Source of the DNA: an uncultured bacterium
Lineage (GTDB): Bacteria > Actinomycetota > Coriobacteriia > Coriobacteriales > Coriobacteriaceae
Direction of reading: 5' to 3'
Length of the DNA stretch: 15,902 nucleotides
Assembly (NCBI GenBank): GCA_905215095.1
Contig: CAJMOL010000012.1
Location: forward strand, 1-15,902
Shown here piece after piece: positions 1 through 7,074 of the stretch. Numbering within the stretch: the first letter of the stretch is position 1; the number at the start of each line of letters is the position of its first letter. The notes under the pieces were generated by a model, which did not search any database, was not told the DNA's origin, and saw only the letters and a program-made list of their open reading frames with translations. A program made the translations under genes and the position numbers.

Positions 1-3000
1 CCTCGCGGCCGTCGACGCGACGAAGCCGAGGTTCGACCCAGCGCCGTTTGCAAGCTCGGAGGACGCGGTAGCGCCCTTTCCGTTCATCTCGGGGGCGAGG
101 AAGTTGAGCGCGTCGGACAGCGCCTGCCCGATGGAGGACATGGCGCTGATGGGGCCTTCCCTGCCTGTGTCGATGCCGTTCTGGAGGCCGGCGTCGAGGT
201 CGCCGCCGATGGCCTCGAAGACCGTCGACGGCGAGTGGACGCCGAGAATCTCCTTGGCCCTGTCGATGACGTCCTGGCCGAGCGCGGCGGACGCCTCCGG
301 GGACAGCGTTCCGTTCCTGATGCCCTCGGCGAGGCCCTCGTCGATGTTGATTCCGGCCTCTTTGCACTTGGTCACAAGCTCGTCGTCGAGCTTGAGCAGG
401 ACGGCGTCCTTCATGGCCTGCGTGGCGTCGGCCGGCAGGTTGGAGTACTGCTCGATGACGTCGGCAAGGGCCTGCGGGCAGTCGATGCCGTAGCGCTTGA
501 ACGTATCGGGCAGGTCGGAGATGTTCCCATCGGCGAGAGACTTCATGATAAGAATCGCGTCGCCGACTTCGATGGAGCCGTCCGCGATGCCCTGAGCGAG
601 CATCTGGGCCACGCTGAGTCCGAGCGGCTGCATCTCGGGAGGCAATCCCTCCACGGCAGCGTTGACGCCGTTCGTGACGAACGCCACGGCCTGGTCGACA
701 GTGACCTTGCCGCCCTCGATCCCGAGTGCCAGCGAGGATGTGATGCTGCTGCCATAGCCGGACATCGAGTCGGACAGACCCTTGAACGCGCCGGAGACGC
801 GCTCTGTGGCATCGTCCATTTCCTCGATACGGTCCGTCAGGTACTTGGTGTTCTCCGCGGCCTTCTTCTTCGCCTCAGTGGCCTCATCGAGGTTCTTTTT
901 CTCCTGGGATGTCGCGGTAGCGCTCTCCCACGCGGCCTCGGCCTGCTCCTTGGTGACCTTTCCGGCTGCCGAGTTGTTCTTGATGTACAGCTCGATCCAC
1001 TCGTCGTGCTTCGCGAGCCTCTTGTTGTACGCATCGGTGGCCTTCTCGACCTCGACGGTCGCGCGGGCCTCCTCCTCGAGGTACTCTGCCGCGACCTTGG
1101 AGTACGCCTGCTTCTTGGCGTTCAGCTCCCACGCGTCGGCATTTGCCTTCAGCGCATCGGTGCTCTTGGAGATGGAGCCGGACACCGCATCGGTCACGCC
1201 GACGGAGTCGCCCGTGATGTCGTTGTAGCCCTTCACGGCCGCGGCGAGCTTCTCCTGCTCGTACTTGTTCAGCTCGGACTTTGACGTAAGCTCCTCGATG
1301 GTGCCGATATAGCTCTCGAGGAGGTACTTGTTCGAGCCGATGTCGTCGAGCGAGGACGCGAACCCATCGTTGATGTCTTTCAGGGACTCATAGAGTCCGT
1401 CGACGTCCGGCTTGAGTCCGGCATAGGCATCATCAAGCGCATCGACTGAACCCTTATGGCTGTCGATGATGGACGAGGCGCTCTGCATCGCGCCGTTGAC
1501 GAGGTCCTGCTTTTCCTTCCACCTTGCATATTCGGCCACGAGTGCGCCGACGACGCCCACTGCCGCACTGACGGCGACAATCGGCAGCGACGCCTTCAGT
1601 ACGGTGCTCGCACCCGCCAGGAGCTTCGTCCCCGTTACGGCGAGCTTCTCCTTGGCGGTGAGTCCCGAAAGCTCGTCGGCCATGGCCGCTGCCATCTTCG
1701 CCGCGTTCGCCGACGCGCTGTTCAGCTTGGACAGGTGCTCCCTTAGCTGCTTCGCTCCTGTTCCCGCCGTTCCGATAATGGACAGCACCGGGCCTGCGGC
1801 AGCCGCCAGCAATCCAGCACCTGCGGCAGACAGGCGGAAGCTGTCGTCGGCCTTGGCGAAATTCTTGGCGGCGTCGCCTGCGACGTCGGCAACACGGGAG
1901 AAAATCGGTGCCAGAGCGTCGCCGAGTGCGGACGCGGCGTTCTCGCCGGCGTTCTCGATTCGGGAGATTGAGCCGGACAGGCCCTCTGCCTTCTTGCTCG
2001 CCTCAGCGGCGGCATCGCCCGCGTCTCCCCACTCGTCGCTCACGCCGCTCCACGCGTCGCGAGACATCGTGAGGCTGTCGTCTAGCCCCTCGACCGTCTG
2101 CATCAGTCCCTCGACCGCCTGCTTCTGGCGGACCGAGGTGATGCCGAGGTCGACGAGGGTCGCGTCGGCGGAACCGCCGCTCTCCTCGATTCCCTTGAGG
2201 CCCTCGACGAACGCCTTCAGCACGGCAGTCGGGTCCTTGTCCCATGCGGCCTTGAAGTCCTCCGCGGACATCTGCGACGTCCTTGCAAAGGCATCGAGCG
2301 AGCCTCCGCCCTGTGCCACGGCAGTCTCGATGTTGGACATCGTCTTGCTGATGGCGGTGCCGGCGGACTCGGCGTTCTGGCCGGTCGACGCGATGGACGA
2401 GGCCCATGCGAGGATGTCCGGAGTGGTCATGCCGATGATGGAACCCATGGAGCCGATGCGCTTGGCGATGTCGATGATCTGCGACTCGGTCGACGCACCG
2501 TTGTTTCCGAGGCGCACGAGCGAGTCGGAGAACGCCGGCATGTGGCTCTCGTCGAGGTCGTCGAGGATGTTCGCGAGCTGTCCGAGGGCAGTCGCGGCCT
2601 CGTCGGCATTGAGGTCGGTGGCGACGTCGATGTTCGAGACGGTCGTCGCGAACGTGTCGAGCGCCTCTGTGGCGATTCCAAGCTCGCCGCCGATTGCCTG
2701 GATGGACAGGATCTGCGACGCGGACGTTACATGCGTGTTGGAGAAGTCGATTGCGGCCTGCTTGAGGTTCTCGAAGTCCTGCTCGGTGCCGTTGACGGTC
2801 TTGCGCATGTCGCGGTAGGCGGAGTCCATGTCGTTCGCGGCGCTGATGGACGCGCCGCCGAGCGCGACCATCGCCGGGGTCAGCGTGGCGGACAGCGTCA
2901 TGCCGAGCGACTTCACGGTGGACCATCCGAACTCGACGGTGCCACCCATGTTGCGCATGGACGATGCGAGTTCGTCGACCTGAATCTTGGCTTCCTCGGC

Positions 3001-4212
3001 GGTCTGCTTGACCTCGACGTACTCCTTCTGCATGTTCGCGGAGTCTCGGGCGGATGCCGCCTTCTTCTCCTCCGCGGACAGCTCGTACACGGCGGTCTTC
3101 GCCTTGAGCACGGCCTCTGCGGCCTGCTTGTAGTCGTCCTCAGTGGACTTTGCGGACTGGTCGACCTGCTTCATGCGGCTCTCGGCGTCCTGTAGGGCCG
3201 CCTTGGCGTACTGAAGCTCCGAATTGATGCCGGACCAGTGCTCAGTGGCCTTCTGCGCCTCGATTGCGACGTTCTTGGTGGAGGCGGCGACCTTGTCGAC
3301 GCCGGACTCCTCGTACGCCTTCAGCTTGTCGCCGAGAAGCTCGGCCTTGCGCTTGGCAAGCTCGGCCGCCTGAGCGAGGTCGTTCAGCTTGCGCTCGGCC
3401 GCCATCATGTTGTTCGGGTTCATCTTGAGGGCCGCGTCGCAGCGCTTCGCGTCGGCGACGAGGTCCTTTATGGAGGCGTCCATCTTCTCGACCTCTCGGT
3501 CGGTAGTGATGAACCCCTGGGCCAGGTTCGACGGGATGTTGAGCTTGCCCATCTGCGTGGACAGGCTCCTCACGTCGGACGTGGTCACGTCGATCTCGTT
3601 CTCGAGATGCTTCAGCTCGGCCACCTGCTTGGCGGCCTCGTTCTCGTCGAACGCCTGCTGCCACGCGGCACGCATCTCCAAGATGGCGTCGATGTCGTCA
3701 TCCGTGACGAGTCCGACTTCCTTCAGCTTGACGACGGTCGTCTCGAACTCCTCGTTGGAGCTGCGGATGGCGTCGGAGAGCTTGAAGTCGTCGGGGAACT
3801 CATCCATCGCGCGTGCGGCCTTGTTGATTGGGCCGTACATCTTGTCGAGTTCCGCGTTGAGCGCGTTGTATCGCTTGAGCGCGAGCTGTGCGTTCAGGGC
3901 CGCGTTCTCGGTGTGCTCCGCAAGCTCCTTGACGCTTCGGTCGGTACCGGCGGCGGTCGCCCTGGACAGCTGCTCGTGGGCCTCCTTGAGCGTTCTGAGC
4001 TTGAGGGCGGCCTCCTGTGCGCGGTCCTTGAGAAGTTCGTACTTTCGCGTGACGTTGGTCAGGCTGCCGGGGTCGAGGTTGGAGGCCTTGGTGATGGCCT
4101 TGAGCTGCCTCTGAGTCTCGGCACCGGCCTTGGTAGCTGCCTTGAGGGCGGCGGTGAGCTTGGTGGTGTCGCCGCCGATCTTGATGGTCAGTCCGCGATA
4201 TGCGTCCGCCAT
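1..4212 (-). CDS. Tape measure protein (TP901-type core), 3' end beyond the window
   Basis: Sets siphophage tail length and is carried inside the tail tube. From ATG at 4212 the frame stays open to base 1, giving at least 1404 residues without a stop, so the C-terminus lies off the left edge. The N-terminus (about residues 6-19, RGLTIKIGGDTTKL) matches the usual start of this family and is followed by a long Ala/Lys/Glu-rich coiled coil to about residue 440. Residues about 462-728 resemble the PhageMin_Tail (TP901) core, starting MDSAYRDMRKTVNGTEQDF. Two hydrophobic segments lie near 790-815 and 873-895, a second coiled coil near 1040-1120, and a GVHSPSTVFEAIGG motif near 1324-1337, typical of the C-terminal part of tape measures. 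An in-frame TGA at 4218 excludes an earlier start. An AGGAAGG lies 12 bases upstream, and the gap to the chaperone frame is 20 bp. The family call is confident; exact domain limits were read by eye. Confidence 0.93.
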   Translation of the reverse strand, partial: MADAYRGLTIKIGGDTTKLTAALKAATKAGAETQRQLKAITKASNLDPGSLTNVTRKYELLKDRAQEAALKLRTLKEAHEQLSRATAAGTDRSVKELAEHTENAALNAQLALKRYNALNAELDKMYGPINKAARAMDEFPDDFKLSDAIRSSNEEFETTVVKLKEVGLVTDDDIDAILEMRAAWQQAFDENEAAKQVAELKHLENEIDVTTSDVRSLSTQMGKLNIPSNLAQGFITTDREVEKMDASIKDLVADAKRCDAALKMNPNNMMAAERKLNDLAQAAELAKRKAELLGDKLKAYEESGVDKVAASTKNVAIEAQKATEHWSGINSELQYAKAALQDAESRMKQVDQSAKSTEDDYKQAAEAVLKAKTAVYELSAEEKKAASARDSANMQKEYVEVKQTAEEAKIQVDELASSMRNMGGTVEFGWSTVKSLGMTLSATLTPAMVALGGASISAANDMDSAYRDMRKTVNGTEQDFENLKQAAIDFSNTHVTSASQILSIQAIGGELGIATEALDTFATTVSNIDVATDLNADEAATALGQLANILDDLDESHMPAFSDSLVRLGNNGASTESQIIDIAKRIGSMGSIIGMTTPDILAWASSIASTGQNAESAGTAISKTMSNIETAVAQGGGSLDAFARTSQMSAEDFKAAWDKDPTAVLKAFVEGLKGIEESGGSADATLVDLGITSVRQKQAVEGLMQTVEGLDDSLTMSRDAWSGVSDEWGDAGDAAAEASKKAEGLSGSISRIENAGENAASALGDALAPIFSRVADVAGDAAKNFAKADDSFRLSAAGAGLLAAAAGPVLSIIGTAGTGAKQLREHLSKLNSASANAAKMAAAMADELSGLTAKEKLAVTGTKLLAGASTVLKASLPIVAVSAAVGVVGALVAEYARWKEKQDLVNGAMQSASSIIDSHKGSVDALDDAYAGLKPDVDGLYESLKDINDGFASSLDDIGSNKYLLESYIGTIEELTSKSELNKYEQEKLAAAVKGYNDITGDSVGVTDAVSGSISKSTDALKANADAWELNAKKQAYSKVAAEYLEEEARATVEVEKATDAYNKRLAKHDEWIELYIKNNSAAGKVTKEQAEAAWESATATSQEKKNLDEATEAKKKAAENTKYLTDRIEEMDDATERVSGAFKGLSDSMSGYGSSITSSLALGIEGGKVTVDQAVAFVTNGVNAAVEGLPPEMQPLGLSVAQMLAQGIADGSIEVGDAILIMKSLADGNISDLPDTFKRYGIDCPQALADVIEQYSNLPADATQAMKDAVLLKLDDELVTKCKEAGINIDEGLAEGIRNGTLSPEASAALGQDVIDRAKEILGVHSPSTVFEAIGGDLDAGLQNGIDTGREGPISAMSSIGQALSDALNFLAPEMNGKGATASSELANGAGSNLGFVASTAAR

Positions 4213-4232
4213 GGGTCACCATGCCCTTCCTG

Positions 4233-4445
4233 TTAACCGAGCAGCCGGTCTATGTCTTCTAGGGTTGCGTCGCGCGTGCCGTCGGAGCTGTTCCGCTGTG
4301 GCACGGTCGACTGGAGGAACATCAGCAGCTCCGGAAGGCGCATCGTCATCAGGCGGTCCCACGGGATGCCCGCGCGGAGGCCGGATGAGAAGATTCGCGT
4401 GTACCGGAGCGGGTCTTCGCCCGATTCGCCGGGCTGTGCCGGCAC
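4233..4445 (-). CDS. Tail assembly chaperone, downstream frame (gpT-like extension)
   Basis: Second frame of the tail chaperone pair, lying between the first chaperone frame and the tape measure as in lambda G/GT and most siphophages. The product from the GTG at 4445 would be 70 residues, with a segment AGIPWDRLMTMRLPELLMFL typical of these extensions. The frame is open upstream only to 4517, where a TGA ends it, so it overlaps the end of the first frame and can be joined to it by a +1 (or -2) shift. Independent initiation looks poor: an AAAGGA motif directly abuts the GTG with no spacer, and no other start follows at a normal distance. I therefore expect it mainly as a frameshift fusion, but coupled re-initiation at the TAA/GTG is possible. 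Which mechanism operates cannot be settled from sequence. Confidence 0.75.
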   Translation of the reverse strand: MPAQPGESGEDPLRYTRIFSSGLRAGIPWDRLMTMRLPELLMFLQSTVPQRNSSDGTRDATLEDIDRLLG

Positions 4446-4449
4446 TCCT

Positions 4450-4926
4450 TTAAGAGCGGGTGTGAAACAGGCCGCGCTGCGTCTCCTCGAACGCAGCGAA
4501 GTTGGTGTCGCGCATGTTCACCTGGCCGAGGCCCATGAGCCACTGCTTGAACGTCGGACAGGTGTCGCCGGCGACGTCGCAGGCTGTCTTGCGCATGGCC
4601 CACATGACGCGCAGCGTCGCGTCCCATCGGTCCTTCGTGTAGTCGATTACGGTGTTGACGTACTGGGGGAAGGCCCTGCGCACGAGTGCGGACGTGGCCT
4701 TCGGAAGCGGCTTCTGCTTACCGGTCTTCTCGTCGACGGGCATGTTCTCGGCGAGCCTGTTCTCGACGAACTCGGCGGTCACCACCTCGCCGCTGTCATC
4801 GCCGAGATCGACCCTGCCGTAGAAGTCAGCGATGAGGGACACGCCGAACTCCTGCTCGTACAGGTAGGTCGTGTACGCGGAGCAGATGTACTCGAGCTCC
4901 CCGGTGCCGTCGATGTCGTATTTCAT
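4450..4926 (-). CDS. Tail assembly chaperone, upstream frame (gpG-like)
   Basis: A 158-residue protein placed directly before the tape measure, the position of the chaperone that coats the tape measure during tail assembly. It begins MKYDIDGTGELEYICSAY and contains YEQEFGVSL, a pattern common in siphophage chaperones (a short helical protein with an early YEQ.FG segment). The start ATG at 4926 is preceded by GGAAAGGT at a normal distance. It ends with TAA at 4452-4450, five bases before the GTG of the next frame. It is separated from the major tail protein by 128 bp holding two terminator-like hairpins, so its expression is probably lower than that of the tail tube protein. The assignment rests on position and overall character; there is no catalytic motif to check. 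Confidence 0.75.
   Translation of the reverse strand: MKYDIDGTGELEYICSAYTTYLYEQEFGVSLIADFYGRVDLGDDSGEVVTAEFVENRLAENMPVDEKTGKQKPLPKATSALVRRAFPQYVNTVIDYTKDRWDATLRVMWAMRKTACDVAGDTCPTFKQWLMGLGQVNMRDTNFAAFEETQRGLFHTRS
4452..4517 (-). other. Probable programmed frameshift window in the tail chaperone
   Basis: The downstream chaperone frame is open from 4517, and the upstream frame stops at TAA 4452-4450, so any frameshift must happen in this 66-base interval. The shift needed is +1 (or -2), not the common -1. Candidate +1 sites on the minus strand are TTT-C at 4467-4464, where tRNA-Phe can re-pair on TTC, and TCT-TAA at 4455-4450 next to the stop codon. A GAGGAG motif at 4488-4483 resembles a Shine-Dalgarno stimulator. 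No classical -1 slippery heptamer was found. The frame relation is read directly from sequence; the slip site is inference. Confidence 0.5.
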
Positions 4927-4953
4927 GCTGTCTACCTTTCCTTGTAGGCGTTA

Positions 4954-5010
4954 AAAGAGACACGCGGGCCTCTCGCCCGCCTACTCGACGAGAGGTCCGC
5001 GTGTTTCTTT
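4954..5010 (-). terminator. Second terminator-like hairpin between major tail protein and chaperone
   Basis: An inverted repeat with arms 4954-4975 and 4989-5010 (22 positions) and a 13-base loop. As minus-strand RNA it has two A-C mismatches and is followed by CTCTTTT. As plus-strand RNA the same two positions become G-U wobbles and the 3' flank is TTTCTTTC. It may therefore act in either direction. It lies 7 bases downstream of the first hairpin, in the only long gap of the tail gene cluster. Confidence 0.6.
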
Positions 5011-5011
5011 C

Positions 5012-5043
5012 AAAAGAAAAGGGGCACCCGCAGGTGCCCCTTT
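5012..5043 (-). terminator. Rho-independent terminator after the major tail protein gene
   Basis: On the minus strand, AAAGGGGCACC and GGTGCCCCTTT form an 11-bp perfect stem with a 4-base loop (arms 5018-5028 and 5033-5043). A TTTTCTTTT tract follows directly. It begins 11 bases after the major tail protein TAG (5057-5055). This is the classic intrinsic terminator form. It probably reduces read-through into the chaperone and tape measure genes, in keeping with the high copy number needed for the tube protein. Confidence 0.85.
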
Positions 5044-5054
5044 CAGCTGTTTGT

Positions 5055-5621
5055 CTAGGCCGAAGCGGTCGGAAGCAGGACGCTATCGAAGAAGGAGTCG
5101 TACTTGGCCTTGTCGGTGGACTTGACGGTGGCCTTGGAGATGCTCTTGGCCTCGCCCTTGACCTGGAGCTGCTTGCCTGCGGCGGAGAAGCTGTAGGTGT
5201 CGGTGTCGGGGTCGGTCGTGTCCTCCTTGGTGTTCGCCTCGGTGTTGGGGCGGGACAGCTTGCAGCTGTAGTAGACGCAGCGGCGCTTGTAGGGGTCGCC
5301 GTTGACCTCGAACATCAGGGCGAACTCGACGCCGGTGCTGTCCATGTCCTCGAGCAGGAGTCCGCTGTCGTCGATATATCCGAGCAGGTCGATGAGCATC
5401 TGCTCCTCGGTGTCGGCAAGCTCAAGCTCTCCGGAGATGCTGGAGGAGTCGACGAAGGTGGCGTAGACGACGTCATCGGCGTAGAACTTGGTCACGTCGC
5501 CGTCGTACTCGACGGTGAGCTTCTTAGCGCCGGGTGCCTTGACGGGCGTCTTGTACTGGGACTTCTCGGGGTCCCAGACGGCATAGTGGACGTTCTTGAG
5601 TCCGTACTTAACCTTTGCCAT
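5055..5621 (-). CDS. Major tail (tube) protein
   Basis: A 188-residue protein in the tail tube position between the tail terminator and the chaperone. It begins MAKVKYGLKNVHYAVWD and resembles the phi13-type major tail proteins: an N-terminal beta-rich segment, an EYDGDVTKFYADDVVYAT stretch, a central acidic LELADTEEQM region, and a C-terminal segment rich in Thr, Asp and Lys. No extra Ig-like domain is visible, so it is at the short end of the family. The ATG at 5621 lies 3 bases after the stop of the previous gene and has GGAAGGGA upstream within that gene. A strong intrinsic terminator follows, consistent with a highly expressed structural protein. Polymerisation into the tail tube is family knowledge; the call rests on both sequence character and position. 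Confidence 0.82.
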   Translation of the reverse strand: MAKVKYGLKNVHYAVWDPEKSQYKTPVKAPGAKKLTVEYDGDVTKFYADDVVYATFVDSSSISGELELADTEEQMLIDLLGYIDDSGLLLEDMDSTGVEFALMFEVNGDPYKRRCVYYSCKLSRPNTEANTKEDTTDPDTDTYSFSAAGKQLQVKGEAKSISKATVKSTDKAKYDSFFDSVLLPTASA

Positions 5622-5624
5622 TGG

Positions 5625-6092
5625 TTAGTTCCCTTCCTTGGTAACTGTGAAGTAATAGGAGACGATTCGCGCGTGCTCCGACTCCGACCAGTCCTCGTAC
5701 ACGCGGACGGGTCCGAACGCCCGTTTTAGGGCCATCAGAAGGGCTGTCTCGACCACCGGGTCGGCCTGCCTCTCGATGAGTTCGACCCGGTACCTCGGCA
5801 TCGAGTACCAGTTGTCGTCGTCCGCGTACTGCTCTCCGCCGGAGTCGAGCGAGTAGACGAAGAACGGCGGCTTGACCTTCGACCCCTCCGGGTACGCCTG
5901 GTGCGTTCCGGCGAGGCCGGTGGCCCTGCACGCCTCGTAGACGAGCCTGTCGTACGACCCGAACAGCTCGAGAGCCTCTCCGATGTGCGCAGTCGGCTCG
6001 ACGACCTCGACGTTCGCGCCGATGACGATTCCGCCCTCGGTCTTTCCGAGAGGTCCGGTCAGTGTCGCGCCGCTGACGCCCACGTTGCTCAT
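5625..6092 (-). CDS. Tail terminator / tail completion-like protein
   Basis: A 155-residue protein starting at ATG 6092, which overlaps the preceding stop (ATGA). A GGAGG lies seven bases upstream, which favours this start over the longer open frame reaching to 6395. The central stretch PFFVYSLDSGGEQYADDDNWYSMPRY followed by VELIERQADPVVE is typical of the small proteins between the gp10-like gene and the major tail protein in siphophages; these cap the tail tube at its head-proximal end. The C-terminus (RIVSYYFTVTKEGN) looks like the final beta strands of that fold. Position and pattern agree, but this family diverges quickly, so tail terminator is a likely rather than certain name. Confidence 0.65.
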   Translation of the reverse strand: MSNVGVSGATLTGPLGKTEGGIVIGANVEVVEPTAHIGEALELFGSYDRLVYEACRATGLAGTHQAYPEGSKVKPPFFVYSLDSGGEQYADDDNWYSMPRYRVELIERQADPVVETALLMALKRAFGPVRVYEDWSESEHARIVSYYFTVTKEGN

Positions 6093-6472
6093 AGGTCGGC
6101 CTCCAGCCTCTGGACGAGCGATTCGTATGCCTTCTGGAAGCCGCGCTCGGCCGCCGGGGCGACGTGGGGCCTTCCGGGCACGCGGCCGCCGCCGATGGTG
6201 GCGTGGCCTTTCTCGAGGAGGTGCGGGAGGCCCGGTTTCGTCGAGTAGACGTGCGACTCGGGCTTCTCCTCGGTCCCCTCGACCCTGTAGCGGATCGACT
6301 TTCTGTAGTCGCCAGTGCGGACCGGAGCGCCATCGCGCCACGCCTGCTTTGCCTCCTCGGAGCCGTCCCTTACGGACTCGAGCAGGTCGTCGCACGATAC
6401 GGCCTTGATGTCTCCGAATATCTCGCCGAGCGCCGATGCGAAGGCGTCGGCCCCGACAGTCCTGCTAGCCAT
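6089..6472 (-). CDS. HK97 gp10-like tail completion / neck protein
   Basis: A 127-residue protein with the gp10-like signature: APVRTGDYRKSIRYRV, then KPGLPHLLEKGHATIGGGRV, then GRPHVAPAAERGF. These correspond to the family pattern P..TG..r.SI, followed by LPHLLE-GH, GGR and PH--PA-E, seen in the HK97-gp10_like group. Such proteins sit at the head-tail junction. The start ATG at 6472 overlaps the previous gene's TAG by 8 bases (ATGGCTAG) and has GGGGAGG ten bases upstream. The downstream gene begins within its stop codon, so these neck genes are almost certainly translationally coupled. Length is normal and nothing is missing. Confidence 0.85.
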   Translation of the reverse strand: MASRTVGADAFASALGEIFGDIKAVSCDDLLESVRDGSEEAKQAWRDGAPVRTGDYRKSIRYRVEGTEEKPESHVYSTKPGLPHLLEKGHATIGGGRVPGRPHVAPAAERGFQKAYESLVQRLEADL

Positions 6473-6773
6473 TGGAGACGTGCCTCCCCAGCTGTAGCTT
6501 CACGAACTCGCCCGAGACTGAGGCGTTCTCGACGTCGTACTGGACTCCGTCGAATTCGACCTCGCTCTCGCCCGAGTACTCGTCGGCCCTGAGCTGGATG
6601 AGGGCGTCGGCGCGGAGGCCGACGTCGAACGACGTGGCCCACAGGTCGCTGCCGACGGTGAAGCGGTTGCAGTAGCGCATCCTGCGCTCAGGCTGCCCCT
6701 GAATCACGTTTCCGGCCTCGTCCTGGACCATGTCGGGCCAAGCGAGCAGGAAGCAGACGTCGTTCCACCTCAT
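6465..6773 (-). CDS. Head closure / head-tail joining protein
   Basis: A 102-residue protein between the connector and the gp10-like gene, the usual place of the head closure (head-tail adaptor, SPP1 gp16-like) protein. It opens MRWNDVCFLLAWPDMVQDEAGNV, matching the early lL..pd...D..G.v pattern of the family. It continues with an R-rich strand, a GLRADALIQLRADEYSGESEVEFDG segment and a final KLQLGRHV strand, i.e. a small beta-barrel type protein. ATG at 6773 overlaps the connector stop (ATGA), and the gene overlaps the next one by 8 bases. The name is inferred from pattern and position together. Confidence 0.7.
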   Translation of the reverse strand: MRWNDVCFLLAWPDMVQDEAGNVIQGQPERRMRYCNRFTVGSDLWATSFDVGLRADALIQLRADEYSGESEVEFDGVQYDVENASVSGEFVKLQLGRHVSNG

Positions 6774-7054
6774 TTGCCGTCGCCTCCGTAGGACGTCGGC
6801 GAGTTGAGGATGTCAACGACCGTCTGCCTGTATGCGTCCTCGAAGCGTGACGCGTCGCTGTTGTCGTAACCGAACCTCGACTTCGCGAAGAGGACGACCG
6901 CCATCTTCGCGAGCGGGTCGGAATCGACGAGGGCCTCGTCGACGCCAACGCGGTTAAGGTCGCGCTTGGCCGCCTCGATGAGGCCCTGAATCTCCGTATC
7001 GAAGGCATCGGAGGTGACGCGCAGGGCCACCTTGACCTCGTCTAGGAGCGCCAT
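6770..7054 (-). CDS. Head-tail connector (HK97 gp6-like)
   Basis: A 94-residue, mostly helical protein directly after the major capsid gene. MALLDEVKVALRVTSDAFDTEIQGLIEAAKRDLNRVG is the usual N-terminus of gp6-like connectors (LL..VK..LRI....D.E I..LI.AA...L). The family forms a ring under the portal to which the tail attaches. The start at 7054 is supported by a strong GGGAGGTGA six bases upstream; the nearer ATG right after that motif is in another frame. The gap to the capsid stop is 20 bp, and it overlaps the next gene by 4 bases. Length is normal for the family. Confidence 0.82.
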   Translation of the reverse strand: MALLDEVKVALRVTSDAFDTEIQGLIEAAKRDLNRVGVDEALVDSDPLAKMAVVLFAKSRFGYDNSDASRFEDAYRQTVVDILNSPTSYGGDGK

Positions 7055-7074
7055 GCCGCATCACCTCCCATGGG

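Noticed and set aside
3800..4222. ATG at 4222 with a good ribosome site just before the tape measure start
   Set aside because: It opens a different frame with Arg/Gln-rich shadow sequence. The tape measure frame beginning at 4212 carries the family N-terminus.
235..4236. Several long plus-strand frames (235-1284, 1466-2818, 2542-3195, 3238-4236) and a minus-strand frame 2003-2926
   Set aside because: All lie within the tape measure gene in other frames. Composition is low-complexity and they lack ribosome sites.
4349..4627. -1 frame of the tail chaperone as the frameshift product
   Set aside because: Its translation after the overlap is Arg/Ser/Ala-rich and ends at 4349, unlike known extensions. 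The +1/-2 frame gives the expected PWDRLM/LPELLMFL protein and reaches close to the tape measure.
6093..6395. Upstream extension of the tail terminator frame to 6395
   Set aside because: It is wholly inside the gp10-like gene in another frame. The ATGA overlap at 6092 with GGAGG gives a better start.
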